Under the pieces are notes generated by a model. The model did not search any database. It was not told the origin of the DNA and saw nothing but the letters and a program-made list of their open reading frames with translations. 64,000 bases of DNA from Cordilura impudica (taxonomy: Eukaryota > Arthropoda > Insecta > Diptera > Scathophagidae): assembly GCA_963682025.1 (NCBI GenBank), contig OY821518.1, forward strand, positions 237,004,152 through 237,068,151, written 5' to 3'. Shown here in pieces: positions 45,241-58,739 of this stretch. A program made the translations under genes and the position numbers. Position 1 is the stretch's first letter. Each line of letters begins with the position of its first letter.

Positions 45241-46060
45241 ATGAATGTCCACTTTTATTATCTAAAAAAAACATTTATTCTCTTGGGCATGGACTCTATG
45301 AATTGACATATTATAATAGGAATACCCTCCCAACTACTATTTACTGTATCTCATATTTTTGTTCGTTTAATTGTTTTCTTCTAAGCTTCTTTTCAGTTCC
45401 ACCCACAAATTCTCAATCGGGTTGAGATCGGTAAACTGAGAAAGCCAACAGAAATATTGTGTTCATTCAACCAAGATTTTACTAATTTTGACGTGTGTTT
45501 GGGATCATTATCCTGTTTAAAGCGCCAATTTGATGGCATATATTTTTTTAAAATGTAACAATAGATTTCTCTATACTGCTATTTTGTATGAAGGTCCAAC
45601 ACCATACCACGAAAAAGTTCCCCAAACCATGATATTGCCTCCACAGTGTAAGGGTTTTTTTTTTGGACATTACGTTGACTGCCAGAACTAAATAAGTAAA
45701 TTTTTGTCTCATCGCTTCATTAGATATCCTTAAAATCACCAATGCTTTTGTTACGGAGTTTGTTAGCAAATGAATGCGAGGTTTCCTGTTCTTCATGGAA
45801 TGGAACTTTCGGGCGACTATACCGGGAAAATTGTTTTCTAACAATCTCCGACGTACTGCCTTTAATGACATAAATTGATACTTTTTGGCTAATAATACAA
45901 TACGAGAATCAGTGGTTGTGGTGCTTTTCCGTGGTCTTCCCCAAGTTTTAACGAATGGTTTCCATTTTTATGCATTTCTTATAATTTTTCAGATCTTCCA
46001 AAGGATATGGCAATGATATTTTTGTTTGTCCGTCACTCCGTAATTGTTTAGCAACGCATC
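45241..46060 (-). pseudogene. Tc1-family transposase, broken
   Basis: In order on the - strand: GRPRKSTTTTDSRIVLLAKK (45890-45960); LKAVRRRLLENNFPG; a catalytic region with frameshifts including FKQDNDPKHTSKLVKSWL (45480-45540, second Asp); LRICGWN-like remains of the NPIENLW block; and a tail IESMPKRINVFF near 45270. The first Asp block is unclear. Stops and shifts are frequent. The nearly full-length order supports a single decayed Tc1 copy. Confidence 0.8.
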
Positions 46061-46118
46061 AAATTTTTTTTTACTTACCTCTTAGTTAGTAATTTAGAAC
46101 AAAACTTATTTAAAAATA

Positions 46119-46618
46119 CTAGCAGAGCCTAGCCTCGAAAATCAGGTGCAAATTCTAGGAAACTTTATTTTTTCCTTCAATTATTTCTTTCAATGTTTTT
46201 TAATCTTTCATTAAAGTTATTTCATTATAAATATTTGTTGAACTCACTGCAATAAGAGCCTAAAGGTATTTGAACCACCTTGTATGCCACCTAAAGGTAT
46301 GCTAATTTTAGGTAATTCACAATTCAGCACAGCGCGTGTGATGTGCGATTATTATAATGGAATTCGATTCGATTTTCAATTCAACACAGGGTTTTTCATA
46401 TACAATTTTTTGCAAACACATTAACAAATTTAATAAACACACAGACACAGCATTGTAACTACTTTAAATGAATTATGCTCAAAAAAATGTTCCAGATGGT
46501 ACAAATCTGTTAATCCGGTGGACATCTAAAAAGAAATACCTTTCAAATGAGGTATGTCTGGCCAAAATGGGTTTAAAACTGACAAAGTTATATCGGTCGC
46601 AAAAAAATCGCCTTGGAA
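46119..46618. repeat. Family C half-element
   Basis: It begins CTAGCAGAGCCTAGCC and follows family C through AAATTCTAGGAAA, AATAAACACACAGACACAGCATTG (landmark GACACAGCATTG) and AAAGAAATACCTTTCAAAT. It ends at the loop side near AAATCGCC. The second arm is lacking. Confidence 0.7.
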
Positions 46619-46741
46619 AGAAATTCCTAACTTTACAAAATTATTACAAAAGGGTATTATTTTGAACTATTCGAACAAAAGTCACAAATCATAAATAATA
46701 AATTCCAGAAATAAACAACAATTATAAACGAAAAGAATTTA

Positions 46742-49700
46742 AACAAGTAAGAGTGTTAAATTCGGCTGTGCCAAATCTTTGATACCCTCCACCTCGGTTT
46801 GAGTCTTGATAATAAATGTAAATGAAAAAGTAAACAATTTGATAAACTTAATATTAAATTATTTCAGCAAATTCTTTGGTTTGGTGTTCGTCTTTTCTAT
46901 TATTTCGGATTTATTTCGATGTTTGCTTTTTGGTCATCGTGGTTGCTGATCGGCATGCATTTAGGTTATATACCTAAATATATGCATGAATTTCCGGTTA
47001 TATGACATAACTTCTCGTTTAATTTAGTTTTTGCTAATTAAATTGCTCGCCCTAACCTCCATTGCAAAGGTAATGGTTGTGTAGGGTGGCTATATGCATT
47101 AAATCGTGCTAATTGTAGATGGCTGTATAGTTTCTTTTAACTGGCCAAATATTTCTCCATTGCGGCCATATAGATCGGATGGAGTAACAAAATAATAACC
47201 AAAAAAAAACTCTCTCAATTTTTTTATTAAAATATTGCCATATTTGGAAAACATAGAGAATAAATTTATAATAATAAATATTCAAATTAGGGATGCCAAA
47301 CGCAAAAAACCAAATGTCCCAAACATTTTAAATAAAATAATTTTTTCTCTTTATTTTCTGAAAAACTTCAAATTTTCATCCAAAAAAAATTGTGAAAATT
47401 TATATATAAAAAATAACATTCTCATCAAATTGCGTTTCTTTATGTAACAATTTTTATGTTCGCAATTCTTAAATATCATTTGACGTTTTCTAAAATTCAT
47501 TGAATTTAAATTAATGTTTTCTGTAGTGCGATTCTGTAAATTTCAACGATCCGGCAATCGCAAAATATATCGACAGCTATTGTTGTTTGCGCTAAGGATT
47601 AAGTGATTCACTAAGTACATACATACATCTTAACGACAGTCGACAAATCTATTTTTCTATTTATTTAAATTGTAAACGAGTGGCATTTCTGTCAAAATAA
47701 GCGAAAACCACAAAGAAGAATAGAAAAAAAACAAATTACTTCGTGTTTGACAGGATGATTTTATGTTTATGTTTAATATCTCTATTTTTTACTAATATTT
47801 CTGATTATTTATTTGAAAATGAAATAATGAATTGAATATGCTATTTAATGTTTTTATTTATATAAAAAAGTTTTTTAATAAAAGCAAAATATTTTCACTA
47901 TTTTATGATTTTTATTTATGTATGACGACATTTCAACCTAAAAATTTAAGTTTTTATCGATTGAATAAACAACACAAAAATGGTTGTTGTTTAGATAACA
48001 ACAACAGCTGACTTTAACAATAGCGAATATCGTTTAAAAATTTTCCTGATAATTTTGCAATTTTCTTTTTTTTACGATACGATTATCGTTAAAAGAAGTT
48101 ACTGAATCGCGGTACTAAGAAGCTATTAATTTCTCCTGAATGTCAATATTTTTTTTAAATGTAAAAATTTTTTAAATGTAAACATAGATATTTGGTGTTT
48201 TTTTTTTTTGGAATTTCAATTTGTGTTTAACGAATAAAATTTATATATTAAATTGATGTCCTCTAAATTTAAAATTATAATTTCCGACGTTTTGATATGA
48301 TTTTCTGAAATTCAGTTGATATATTCTAATTTATAATTGGAAATTTTAATTCCAGTTTTTAGAATTGATATTTTCTTAAATTTGAATGGAAAATTTAAAA
48401 AGTGCAATTTTATATTTACGTGAATAATAATGCTTTAGTAATTATAAACAATTTTTAAAAATTAGATGTAATCGCAATCAGATATTTTGTAGGTAAAGCA
48501 GAATAATAATTCTATATAACTATGTAGAACCGTTTTGAAAGCAAAAAACTCATTCGGTAACTCTATTTTGTAAAGACAACAAAAAGTTAATATGCCAAAC
48601 TTATGTTCATATTTGTAAAAGAATAATGAAAATACTTATGAAATAAAAGACCAGCCCGTGTATACTCCTAACATTGTTCTGTATGATATCCAGTTGAAAA
48701 TATTAGCATTCATGTTAAAATAGAAATAACCATTGCAAAGCTAATTAGAACAAACAAAAATTGTGGCGCCATCTACTGTGGCATAGTCACGCTGAGCAAA
48801 ATGAAGTGACACTCTGTTAATGCAAAAGAAATGTATTTTCCCCACAAGAAAATATTGCAGAATTTTGTATAAATAAAATAATATACCGACTTATTTCTAA
48901 CATGCAGTTGTTATGGATATACATATATAATATATGTATATTATTTGTATTATTTAATATGTTTATATAAATTTATAAATAAATTTATACATACAATTTT
49001 TTTTGCTATATTTACATTGTTTTTTTTTTTTATTAACAACTAGGTATTTTAGCATTATTTGCTTTAGATGTTGGTGAATTTTTACTCCCTTTATATTAAC
49101 TCGTAGTGTCTGCTTGTCGAAAAAATTTTGGATCGATTTTAACCAATTTCCCATGGGCCATTCGATCTGAAATTTTGCAGGCAGGCTCGTGGTAATAACA
49201 GAAATGATCTAACAAATTTTTAGAGTGATGCCAACACAATGGAAACTTTTAAATTTTTCTACCAGAGTTAATAAAAAAATGTACAAAGGGTTACTTTTTA
49301 TTTTATTATTACCACAACAACCACAAAAACAACAAGTCCAGCTATGACAACAACACAACATTTAGAATAACAACAAGAACAATATAGAAACATCATATTT
49401 TTCATTTTTTTTTTACTTTTTCAGAGATTTCCCTGGACCTGTTCCACCGATTTTAACGATTTTTGAAATAGAAATCTCCCCATGAACTTGATGAATCATT
49501 CTCACTAAAAATGATCACTGTAGCTGCACTATTCAGGGCGTGATCATGACAAGAACAACATAGAAAATTATATTTTTTCAAGACTTTTTTTAGTTCTTCA
49601 TTCAAATCTCGGGCCCTAATCGACCGATTTGGACGATTTTAAACAGCAAACTTTTCAGGATGATAGTGAATCATTTTTTATATCAACGAGCACCCTAGCT

Positions 49701-49903
49701 AGCCGATTGATGCCGTCATCGTGATTTCCACAGACGGACAGACGGACAGACGGACAAACGGACATCGCTATATCAACTCCGGTTGTTATAAGGATCACAA
49801 ATATATATATTTTATGGGGTCCAAAATTTTTTTTATAATTATTACAAACGGAATGACAAACTTATATATACCCTCTGCACACTGGAGTGGAGGGTATAAA
49901 AAT
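46742..49903 (-). mobile_element. Large Helentron-like element (family B), 3.2 kb, apparently complete
   Basis: The left end is AACAAGTAAGAGTG. The right end has a GACG/GACA tract (49734-49763), ATGGGGTCCAAAA and a terminal TATACCCTCTGCAC...GAGGGTATAAAAAT. The same end modules occur in the 0.4-kb copy at 42253, so the 2.5-kb middle is an internal load. No Rep/helicase or endonuclease motifs are visible; it is non-autonomous. It is the inverted partner of 1-2973 and carries the empty site of the 1788-2277 MITE. Confidence 0.75.
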
Positions 49904-51617
49904 AACGGTATCATTAACTATTAACAAATTCTCTTTAAATGAGTAAAATCTGAACAAAAACATTTTCTTTTAATTACTGTCTATTATTCTGAATAGCTGT
50001 ATATACCCTCAGCTCAGGGGTGTGGAGTACAAAAAAATAATAATGAAATAAATTAAAATTAAATAAGGTCTAATACTTATTACTCTGTATGTTCCTAGTG
50101 CTCCCAAAGTTTATGACGCTCTCGTCTGGCTGCCTCAATTGTGTCTTGAGTTGTATGCTTTCATATATGTACATATCTTCACGCACAAATCCTTAAAGTT
50201 GAACTTAATTTTATTTTGGATTTCTTTATATGTTTATGTATGTACGTACATATGAAAATTGTTATGAGTGTGTTAAAGAAAAAAACTTTATTTTTTAAAG
50301 CCGTAGTTTTTTGCTTTTATTTTTGGCAGCTGAAATATGTGTGTGCCAAATGTGCTACTTTCAATTTTTTTCTTAATGTCTTTGGTATCGTGTGGTAAAA
50401 AATCATCGCTGAATAAAAATAAAAAAAAAACTTAAAAACACAAACTACTGTTTATTATGTTCCAGTCATAAAAGGGTAAAATAAATTGTCTCTTTTTTTT
50501 GTTGCATAAAACCACAAACGGTTTTAAACTTCCGTTGAAATTTACAAATAAATTTTTGAATTTTTCGTAAACTTTCAAAAAAAGCCACAAACTTTTGAAA
50601 ATTTTTACTATCTACAATTTTGAAACTACTACCTGCTTTAATGTTTCTAAAACTATTATCCTAATTCTATATTTACATCCTGTTGTTTGCTTATTCAGCT
50701 AGTTTTTTCTATCTTTTTAAAATGAAAAAAAAAAACAAGAAAAACATCTGCCTATTAGGATTTCCAAAAAGAAAAAGAGATTTATCTTATCCTTACACTT
50801 AAAAACTACTTAATTTGTATTTCTTTAAAAAGTTGTCAGGCTTAGAACAGAATCCTCTTTGATATCCTGTTTTAGTTTTATACATATTTGTGTAAGTGCG
50901 AAAAAGAAAGAAACTTCTTGCATACGCACAACATGCGTAATTTTTCCACTACCTGCTTTCAAGAATGTGTATCCTTTTTATAGAATAGAATATTTTAGAT
51001 TTTTTTTTAAGATTTGAAAATCTTTGTTCTATTTCTTATTTTTTTTTTTTTGTAATTTATCAAGCCTGTCTTCTATTTTTAATATATTTAATTAAGGATT
51101 TAACTGTCTGTCTGCGTAGCATCTGTTTATTTGTTTGATTTGAGTGTAAATCTTTTGGTTTTTATTCTTTATTCTTTATTCTTTATTCTCTTTTTTACAT
51201 TTTCTTAAAAGTCACGTTACGCTGACCATTAAAAAAAGAGATTTGGTTTTTATCTCTTTAAGAATAAACATAAAACGATCAGCTGCCTTCTATACGCAGA
51301 AAGTTATTTGTAACAGATGTTATTTTTATTTTATAATTCTCCTGTGTTATTTATTATAAGAAACTTATAGATTTAATTGATTACTTAAAGAAATAAGTGT
51401 TAGTGATTGAGTTTTGTTAAAGTATTTAAAAGAAGTTCAAGAACCCTCCTACGACTGTACTTTTTGTTCCACAAATCCTTTAAATAAGAAAGGTCTGTAA
51501 AAGAAACCTTTCGAAAAAGTATCCTTTTTATTATTTTGACATTTATTGACTGGTAAAAATAGAAAAAATTTACTGGATTAGTTACAAAAGGATAAACTGA
51601 AAATGAGACAAGTAATG
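49904..51617. other. Intron DNA, nothing recognised
   Basis: AT-rich with many T-runs; a (TTTATTC)n short run is near 51163-51188. I looked for the next bib exon (VTVPGYQG and the following helix) and did not find it. Confidence 0.55.
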
Positions 51618-51920
51618 GGATAACCAAATTTGGGTGGCATTATTACATATGAATTTGTAATTCGCCGATATAAAATTCGCCGACATTTTTCATCAAAATA
51701 TATACAAACCAAATTTGAGAAAAATCTATTATATTTTTTTTTGTTTCAAAGATTTAAGTGAATATAGCGAAGCAGCATTATATGGGGACTATGACTACGA
51801 ATATACCTACAGGGTTTGTGTTTGGGTGTAATACGCATACAGAAGCAAAATTTGGCCGAGATTTATATGATGATCTGGATTTTAGTCGATCTCATAGGTG
51901 TCATTTATGTGTGACCAGGA
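51618..51920 (-). repeat. Family A fragment, very diverged
   Basis: Landmarks CAAATTTGGGTGGCATTA, ATACAAACCAAATTTGAG and GATCTGGATTTTAG keep the family A order, but both ends are gone. Confidence 0.6.
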
Positions 51921-52029
51921 TGGACCATTTGAGGCGCAGTCACGGTCAACATTTGCATGAAATAATCTTCAAACATTAAATTATATGGACCGTACTATCG
52001 ATTCAAATAAAGATTTCATGCATTTTTCT

Positions 52030-53925
52030 GAATTTTAAGTTTTTTTTTTTTGGAAAACTTTCCTATAGCTCTTAAAAAATCACCCTTTATTACTTAAGAA
52101 ACCTTAAATCTTCAAAATCTGACGGGCACAATCTGTGGAATGCTACAAAATATTTGAAAAAACCAACAAAAAGAAATATACCTTTAAAAAATACAAACGA
52201 TTCTTGGCTAAAATCAGATTCCAAAAAAGCTGATGCATTTTCTCTATACTTGGGATCCATCTTTCTACCTTTTTCACTTAACAACCCTGAAGATGAAAGA
52301 ATAATCTTCTCATTTCTTGATAGTCCACGCCAAATGGATTTACCCATTAAGCATATATCTCCATCTGAAGTAGAACAAGAAATAATCTAAATAACAGAAA
52401 ATCACCCGAGTATGATAAAATATGTGACAAAGATATTAAAGCGTTGCCTAAAAAAGCTTTTATTTTATTAATTTTAATATTTAACTCCATTCTGAGACTT
52501 CAACACTTTCCGGAACAATGGAAATGTGCAGAATTAAACCTGGGATGTCGGAAAATGATATCAAATCTTATAGGCCTATATGACTTCTGTACACTTTTAC
52601 AAAAATTTTCGAAAGGCTCTTTTTACGTAGAATGCAGCCAATATTAGAAAAAGAAATTATTATACCTGATCATCAATTTGGATTTTGGTATAAACATGGA
52701 ACTCCTGAACAGTGCCATAGAGTAGTACAAGTAGTAAGAAATGCGCTAGAAAATAAACAGTATTGCTCCGCGGTATTCTTGGACGTTAAGCAAGCCTTCC
52801 ACAGAGTTTGGCATCCAGGTCTACTCTTCAAACTTAAACAACATCTTCCTGCACCGTTCTATTTTGTCCTTAAATCGTATTTACAAAATCGATGTTTTTA
52901 TGTTAAAATATATAGTGAAATGTCAAATATTTGTGAAATAAAGGCAGGAATACCACAGGGCAGCGTGCTGGGCCCTGTGCTCTATACTATTTTCACCTCG
53001 GATTTGCCGGTTACTGGAGATGTTACGGTTGCAACATATGCTGATGATATAGCAAGTAATTACTCTAAAGAGGAAGCTTAACAAATTTTACAAAAACAAC
53101 TCATTAAAATTAGTATCTGGTTGAAGAAATGGAACAATTGTGTTAATGCGCATATCACATTTACTCTAAGAAAGGCTGATTGTCCTTCAACGTTTTTAAA
53201 TGGTGAAGAAATCCTTAAATCAGACTGTGAAAATACTTTGGGATGAATTTAGATAGAAGATTGACATGGAAGAACCATATAAAGGCAAAAGGAAATCATT
53301 TAGACATAAGAACGAAACGTATGTAGTGGTTGCTTGGCCAAAACTCGGAGTTAAGCCTAGAAAACAAGGTATTGCTATATAAAACAATTTTGAAACATGT
53401 ATGGACATATGGAATCCAACTGTGGGGTACTGCAAGCAATTCGAACATTGAAATTCTCCAACGTTATCAATCCAAAACTTTAAGGATGATGTTAAACGCA
53501 CCCCGCTTTATAACAAACAATAACATACGTAAAGACCTTTCAATACTAAAAGTTAAAGAAGAAATCTGTAGTATTAGCTCAAGATATCTTGAAAGATTAA
53601 GTAATCACTCAACTTTACTTGCAATTAGTTTACTAGATGATAGTGAAGAGGTAAATAGAACTGAAAAGGTACCATGTGCTAGATCTTCCTTTTAGGAAAG
53701 AATAGTTGTACATATGTAAAGTTAAAGTGAATACTATATATAAAACAAATATACCTAAATGTTATGTAAGTGATATGAGTATGTAATTGTATACGATTGT
53801 AAATATGTTTTAATCTCAGTGGAGGTTGAAACTAATGCTGTTGTTTATCTTTAACTCATTTGCTTATTATTGATAAATAGATTGTAAATAAAAACTTATA
53901 TCCAAAAAAATATAAAAAATTGATC
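52030..53925 (+). pseudogene. Jockey-type non-LTR retrotransposon, 5'-truncated and broken
   Basis: This is an ORF2 remnant. 52154-52390 is the region before the RT. 52632-53081 holds the reverse transcriptase: HQFGFWYKHGTPEQ, AVFLDVKQAFHRVWH (motif A, Asp visible), GIPQGSVLGPVLYTIF (motif B) and ATYADDIA (motif C, both catalytic Asp). A stop replaces a Gln codon right after KEEA. The post-RT part continues to 53695 (HVWTYGIQLWGTA, LRMMLNAPRF). An A-rich end near 53895-53925 follows. The frames are broken at about 52388, 52640, 53081 and 53250. The endonuclease and ORF1 are absent. Confidence 0.85.
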
Positions 53926-54415
53926 GATTCTAGGACTTTGAATGGAAGGATGATATTATACATAAGCAATGAAAAGAATTTGATCTGAGTAGTCAAGACG
54001 GATGGCAAATGTATTAACAAGATAAAGACAAAAGCACCATCAAGGCGGCACAATAATCATATGAGGTGCGACGGTATAGAAATCGTAATAGAAGTCCATA
54101 TTATGCTTCATAAGCACACAAATGAGTAAAAACGTACTTTCAACTGCTGGATGAAGTTTTTCTGAACTTTGGGGAGGAAAATGTAGGAGAGTATATATTT
54201 AAGTGACGCTTATCAAAATCTAAAATAAATTTCGACATTTGGACATGGCCAACTATCAGTTTGGGCCCTAACCCAATATGAAATATTGGGGGAAAAAATA
54301 TGTATATAAAGAACAGTTTGACAGCTGTGACAAGTAAGAATGTTAAATTTGTCTATGCCCTATACCAGTGAAGGCCGTGCCAAACACACTGGTGCTCGGC
54401 TTCTTATATGTACAC
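53926..54415. other. Unassigned DNA and a family B end fragment
   Basis: 53926-54330 has no recognised content. 54331-54413 begins GACAAGTAAGAATGTTAAATT and resembles a family B terminus; the second foldback element is inserted at its end. Confidence 0.5.
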
Positions 54416-57256
54416 TAGGGTGGCCCTTCGTTATATGGAGGGAAAAAAAGTTTTCAAACTGTCGGTCTCACCCCCTAGAAATATGCGAATAGGAAAAAAA
54501 ACTGAGAAATACAAAGTTTTGGGCCAATCAAAAAACGTTTAGTCGTGGCGCAAAGCGATTGAAAATTTCAAGTGTGTTTATATGGGGAAAATATGACTTT
54601 TTTTCAGATTTTACGAAAATTTCGTTCTATAGTTTAATTTTACCAACAAGCTGTTACATAATTCGGGATCAGTATTAAATTATCCTTTCAACAGGCTATA
54701 AAACTTCAAAATCGAATAAAACCTCGCCAAGAAATAGCAAATGCCCCAGACCACTTTTGTGCCAAAAAAAACTAGGTCATGAAATTTGATGGCATTTTTT
54801 TCAACTTTGAGAAATTGATTAAAGCCATCATTCTTTTTTGGTCTCTATACTTATAAGTACTCAGATATGAAGTATTGTTTTATTACCACGTTGTTAACCT
54901 ATTGCGCATTGAGACCGAAAATTGGAAATGTTTTTGAGAAAATTTTTAAAACTCCTTTTTCAAGTTTGAAAAAATTTTCTTAAACCAAATTTAAAAAAAT
55001 TAATATATTACTTTAAGGTTTTATTAAATACATTTTGCAGATTAACTGTGTGAATTTTTAAGTAAATCCCTCTACCAGAATTTTTTTGACAAGGATTTTA
55101 TTTTTTCGGATTTCGAGAAAACTTGGATATTTGTGAAATATTCTGTAAATGTACTCTTTCTAAATATTTTGTATCAAAAATTCATCACTTTTCTACTTTT
55201 AAATGTTATATTTTATCTTAATAGCCTAGGGTTTTGGAAAAAAATAATATGACTCCATTAACCCTTTTGGAATTCCGGTCACATATGACCCCAAGCTAAT
55301 AAACGACAATTTATTCAAAAAAGTCAAATATTTTGTAAGTGCTGTCCAATTTTTAGATCCGACGCTTAAAATATAATAACCAAATGTGTAGAAGTTTCGT
55401 TCCAAAAATTTGGGATAAATCCGAGAACATTAAAATAAAAAGGACCTAAAACGAATTTTTCTATTAAACTCGTTGATACCACTATTTAGAATTTAAGAAA
55501 AATAATTCAGTTAATTTTTATTTATTTAACCCTTCAGTGCTCCTGAGATCAAAATTATCCATTGTGATATATCTCTGGTGCAATTATCTGCTTATTGCTC
55601 GCGAATATAAATTAAAACAACTTAAGTCATATGTCTAAAAAATAGGACGTTTTTTGAAATTCACTTTGATTTAATTTTGTAATTTATTCCATTAAGAGTA
55701 GTATTAATTTAATATTACCTTTTATATATTATTATATTTGAAATTTACTTTTATTTAATAAACTACTTAAAACTGGGAAATAAAATGGTAGAAGTTTCAA
55801 AACATGTAGGTGACATTGAAGATAATATAAAGCGACCGATTATTAAAAATCAAAAATGTCAACCATTATAAGTAATGGCATCTTCACCGATTGACCTGAA
55901 ATTTTTTTTTTTTTGGCGTTTTTTATCAATATCCACCAAACTGGTGAGTGAGACCGCAAGAAATTTAACTATTACTTTATTATATAAAGTAATTTTATAA
56001 CAAAATTGGTTAAAAGTTGTTTTAATATATATTCGCGAGCAATAAGCAGACAATTGCACCAGAGATATATCACAATGGATAATTTTGATCTCAGGAGCAC
56101 TGAAGGGTTAAATATAAAAAAATTAACCGAATTATTTTTCTTAAATTCTACATAGTGGTTTCATCGTGTGTAATAGAAAAACTCGTTTTCGGTAATTTTT
56201 ATTTAAAAATATCTTAAAATCCAAATCTAGCCTTTGCAAATAATGGGTTAACGTTCTCGGATTTATCCAAAATTTTTGGAACGAAACTTCTACCCATTTG
56301 GTTATTATATTTTAAGCGTCGGATCTAAAAATTGGACAGCACTTACAAAATATTTGACTTTTTTGAATAAATTGTCTTTTATTAGCTTGGGGTCATATGT
56401 GACCCCAATTCCAAAAGGGTTAATGGAGTCATATTATTTTTTTCCGAAACCCTAGGCTATTAAGATAAAATATAATATTTAAACGTAGAAAAGTGATGAA
56501 TTTTTGATACAAAGTATGTAGAAAGAGTACATTTACAGAATATTTCACAAAAATCCAATTTTTCTCGAAATCCGCAAAAATAAAATCCTTGTCAAAAAAG
56601 TTCTGGTAGAGGGATTTACTTAAAAATTCACACAGTTAATCTGCAAAATGTATTTAATAAAACCTTAAAGTAATATATTAATTTTTTTAAATTTGGTTTA
56701 AGAAAATTTTTTCAAACTTGAAAAAGGAGTTTTAAAAATTTTATCAAAAACATTTCCAATTTTCGGTCTCAATGCGCAATAGGTTAACAACGTGGTAATA
56801 AAACAATACTTCATATCTGAGTACTTATAAGTATAGAGACCAAAAAAGAATGATGGCTTTAATCAATTTCTCAAAGTTGAAAAAAATGCCATCAAATTTC
56901 ATGACCTAGTTTTTTTTGGCACAAAAGTGGTCTGGGGCATTTGCTATTTCTTGGCGAGGTTTTATTAGATTTTGAAGTTTTATAGCCTGTTGAAAGGATA
57001 ATTTAATACTGATCCCGAATTATTTAACAGCTTGTCGGAAAAATTAAATTATAGAACGAAATTTTCGTAAAATCTGAAAAAAAAAGTCATATTTTCCCCA
57101 TATAAACACACTTGAAATTTTCAATCGCTTTGTGCCACGACTAAACGTTTTTTGATTGGCCCAAAACTTTGTATTTCTCAGTTTTTTTGCTATTCGCACA
57201 TTTTTAGGGGGTGAGACCGACAGTTTGAACACTTTTTTTTATTAAGGGTCACCCTA
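54416..57256. mobile_element. Foldback element with ~1.2-kb inverted arms, copy 2
   Basis: It has the same ends (TAGGGTGGCCC, right end GGGTCACCCTA) and arms as 24159-26877. The arm carrying the extra TTAAGATATTTTAAT-like segment is the right one here and the left one in copy 1, so the copies are inserted in opposite orientation. Flanks ATGTACAC and ATGTATCC agree at 6 of 8 positions, so the duplication is unclear. Only shadow ORFs are present (57044-57232). Confidence 0.85.
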
Positions 57257-57490
57257 ATGTATCCAGCCGAACGAAAACAAAAATACTCACCAAAGAGTAA
57301 AAGTAAACAACAATTTCATTCAGTCTTATGAAAGCTTTTGAACAAAGCAAGTCTATGTCGCATTGCCTTTTGAAATTCATATATATTTTTTTTAATAGGT
57401 ACACAGAGAATATTTGTTTAAAAGAAACCAAAAATGTTGAGAAAATTTCAAAGACTTGATAAACTATAAATTAAACATTTTCTATAAATA
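57257..57490. other. Short unassigned stretch between the foldback and Transib elements
   Basis: AT-rich with no recognised content; the sequence right after the foldback (ATCCAGCCGAACG) does not match its left flank beyond a few bases. Confidence 0.5.
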
Positions 57491-58064
57491 CGTCGCACAG
57501 TGGACCGTATTTTGAGAAGGCGGCCAAAAATCTTTTTTTTTTTTGTTACCGATTTTAAAGTTATGTTATTCATTTGAAAGTAAATACTAGTAAACCTCGG
57601 GAGCCAAAAAATTGCGACTCTATCTCAACTATATCACAGCGAACAGGGTTTTCGAAAATGGGCTTCCTCAGTATTTTGCTAAAATTAAAAATTTGTTTGT
57701 AAATTTTTATATTTGAATGACTGTAACTTTTTTGATTTAAAAGATTTGAAGTGAAATAAATTTTGTATAATTTTGTGGCTTACATACTATTAATGTTAGA
57801 AATTGAAAATCCCTGAGTCATTCCGAAATTTAAAAAAAAAAAATTTTTAAAAAAGGTCAAAATTTTCCGAAAATCTCCTACTTAATAGAGCATAACTCCT
57901 GCCAGTCAAAAGCAGTCAGAAAAAATCTTGCACTTTTCTGTAGTCCGAACCCTCCCCTATACTCCTATATCCAATTATATACCCGCCAGAGTCCGCCCGT
58001 GTGCACCAGAACAATTTTTCTGACCCAAGGTTAGATATTTTCTGCAAAATTTATGAATACAAAA

Positions 58065-58215
58065 GTTGTCCACTATGTGGTTCGGATATATTAAGTTTGA
58101 GGTGATGTTTGTAACTGCCAAAAATATTGGACCTTTATCCATCTTTTATTATACGGATCGACTCAAAAACACTCTCTGAGTCGATTAAACGATGTCCGTC
58201 CGTCCGTCTGAGTGT
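58065..58215 (+). repeat. Family A fragment inside the Transib-type element
   Basis: CCACTATGTGGTTCGGATAT through GATGTCCGTCCGTCCG is the first 150 bp of family A. The rest is missing. Confidence 0.7.
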
Positions 58216-58438
58216 TATGAATACAAAAGTTGTTCGTACCAGTGCACCGCGGTGTATTTTTTTGCGTGTCGGTAGAGTTGTCAGGAGTTGTTATATACTT
58301 ATAAAAAAAGGGTTGAGATATAATGCGCTTAATTGTTACAGGTACATTTACATAGGTATCTTTCAAAAACATTAATAGTCTGAATTAGAGTTATATAGTT
58401 TAAATACCTGACAAAATGGGAAACAATTTAAATAACAG

Positions 58439-58700
58439 GTAAATGGTAAAAAAAAAAAACTATTGCGACATAGCCCTTTAAGATATGAACAGGTATGCTT
58501 CACCTTTTAAAAGGGGTTAGGGTGTGGCTTTTTTATGCTTCTAAAAGTGGTAATAAAAGATAAAAATTTGTAAATGGTAAAAAAAAAAAAACTATTGCGA
58601 CATAGCCCTTTAAGATATGAACAGGTATGCTTCACCTTTTAAAAGAGGTTAGGGTGTGGGTTTTTTATGCTTCTAAAAGTGGTAATAAAAGATAAAAAAT
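58439..58700. repeat. Two tandem copies of a 131-bp unit
   Basis: The copies start at 58439 and 58570 (GTAAATGGTAAAAAA), both containing CTATTGCGACATAGCCC and GCTTCACCTTTTAAAAG, with only a few differences. They lie just before the ORF at 58740, so the second may act in or near its promoter. Confidence 0.85.
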
Positions 58701-58739
58701 TTTTATTTTACATAATTGCAAGAAGGAGTATTTATAATA

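Noticed and set aside
45645..45655. CACAGTG inside the Tc1 remnant as another Transib end
   Set aside because: It lies in the conserved Tc1 block for the GGxNIMVWG region and has no inverted partner or duplication.
24159..57256. Apparent inversion of the loop between the two foldback elements
   Set aside because: The arm asymmetries switch sides together with the loop, so the second element is simply inserted in the opposite orientation.
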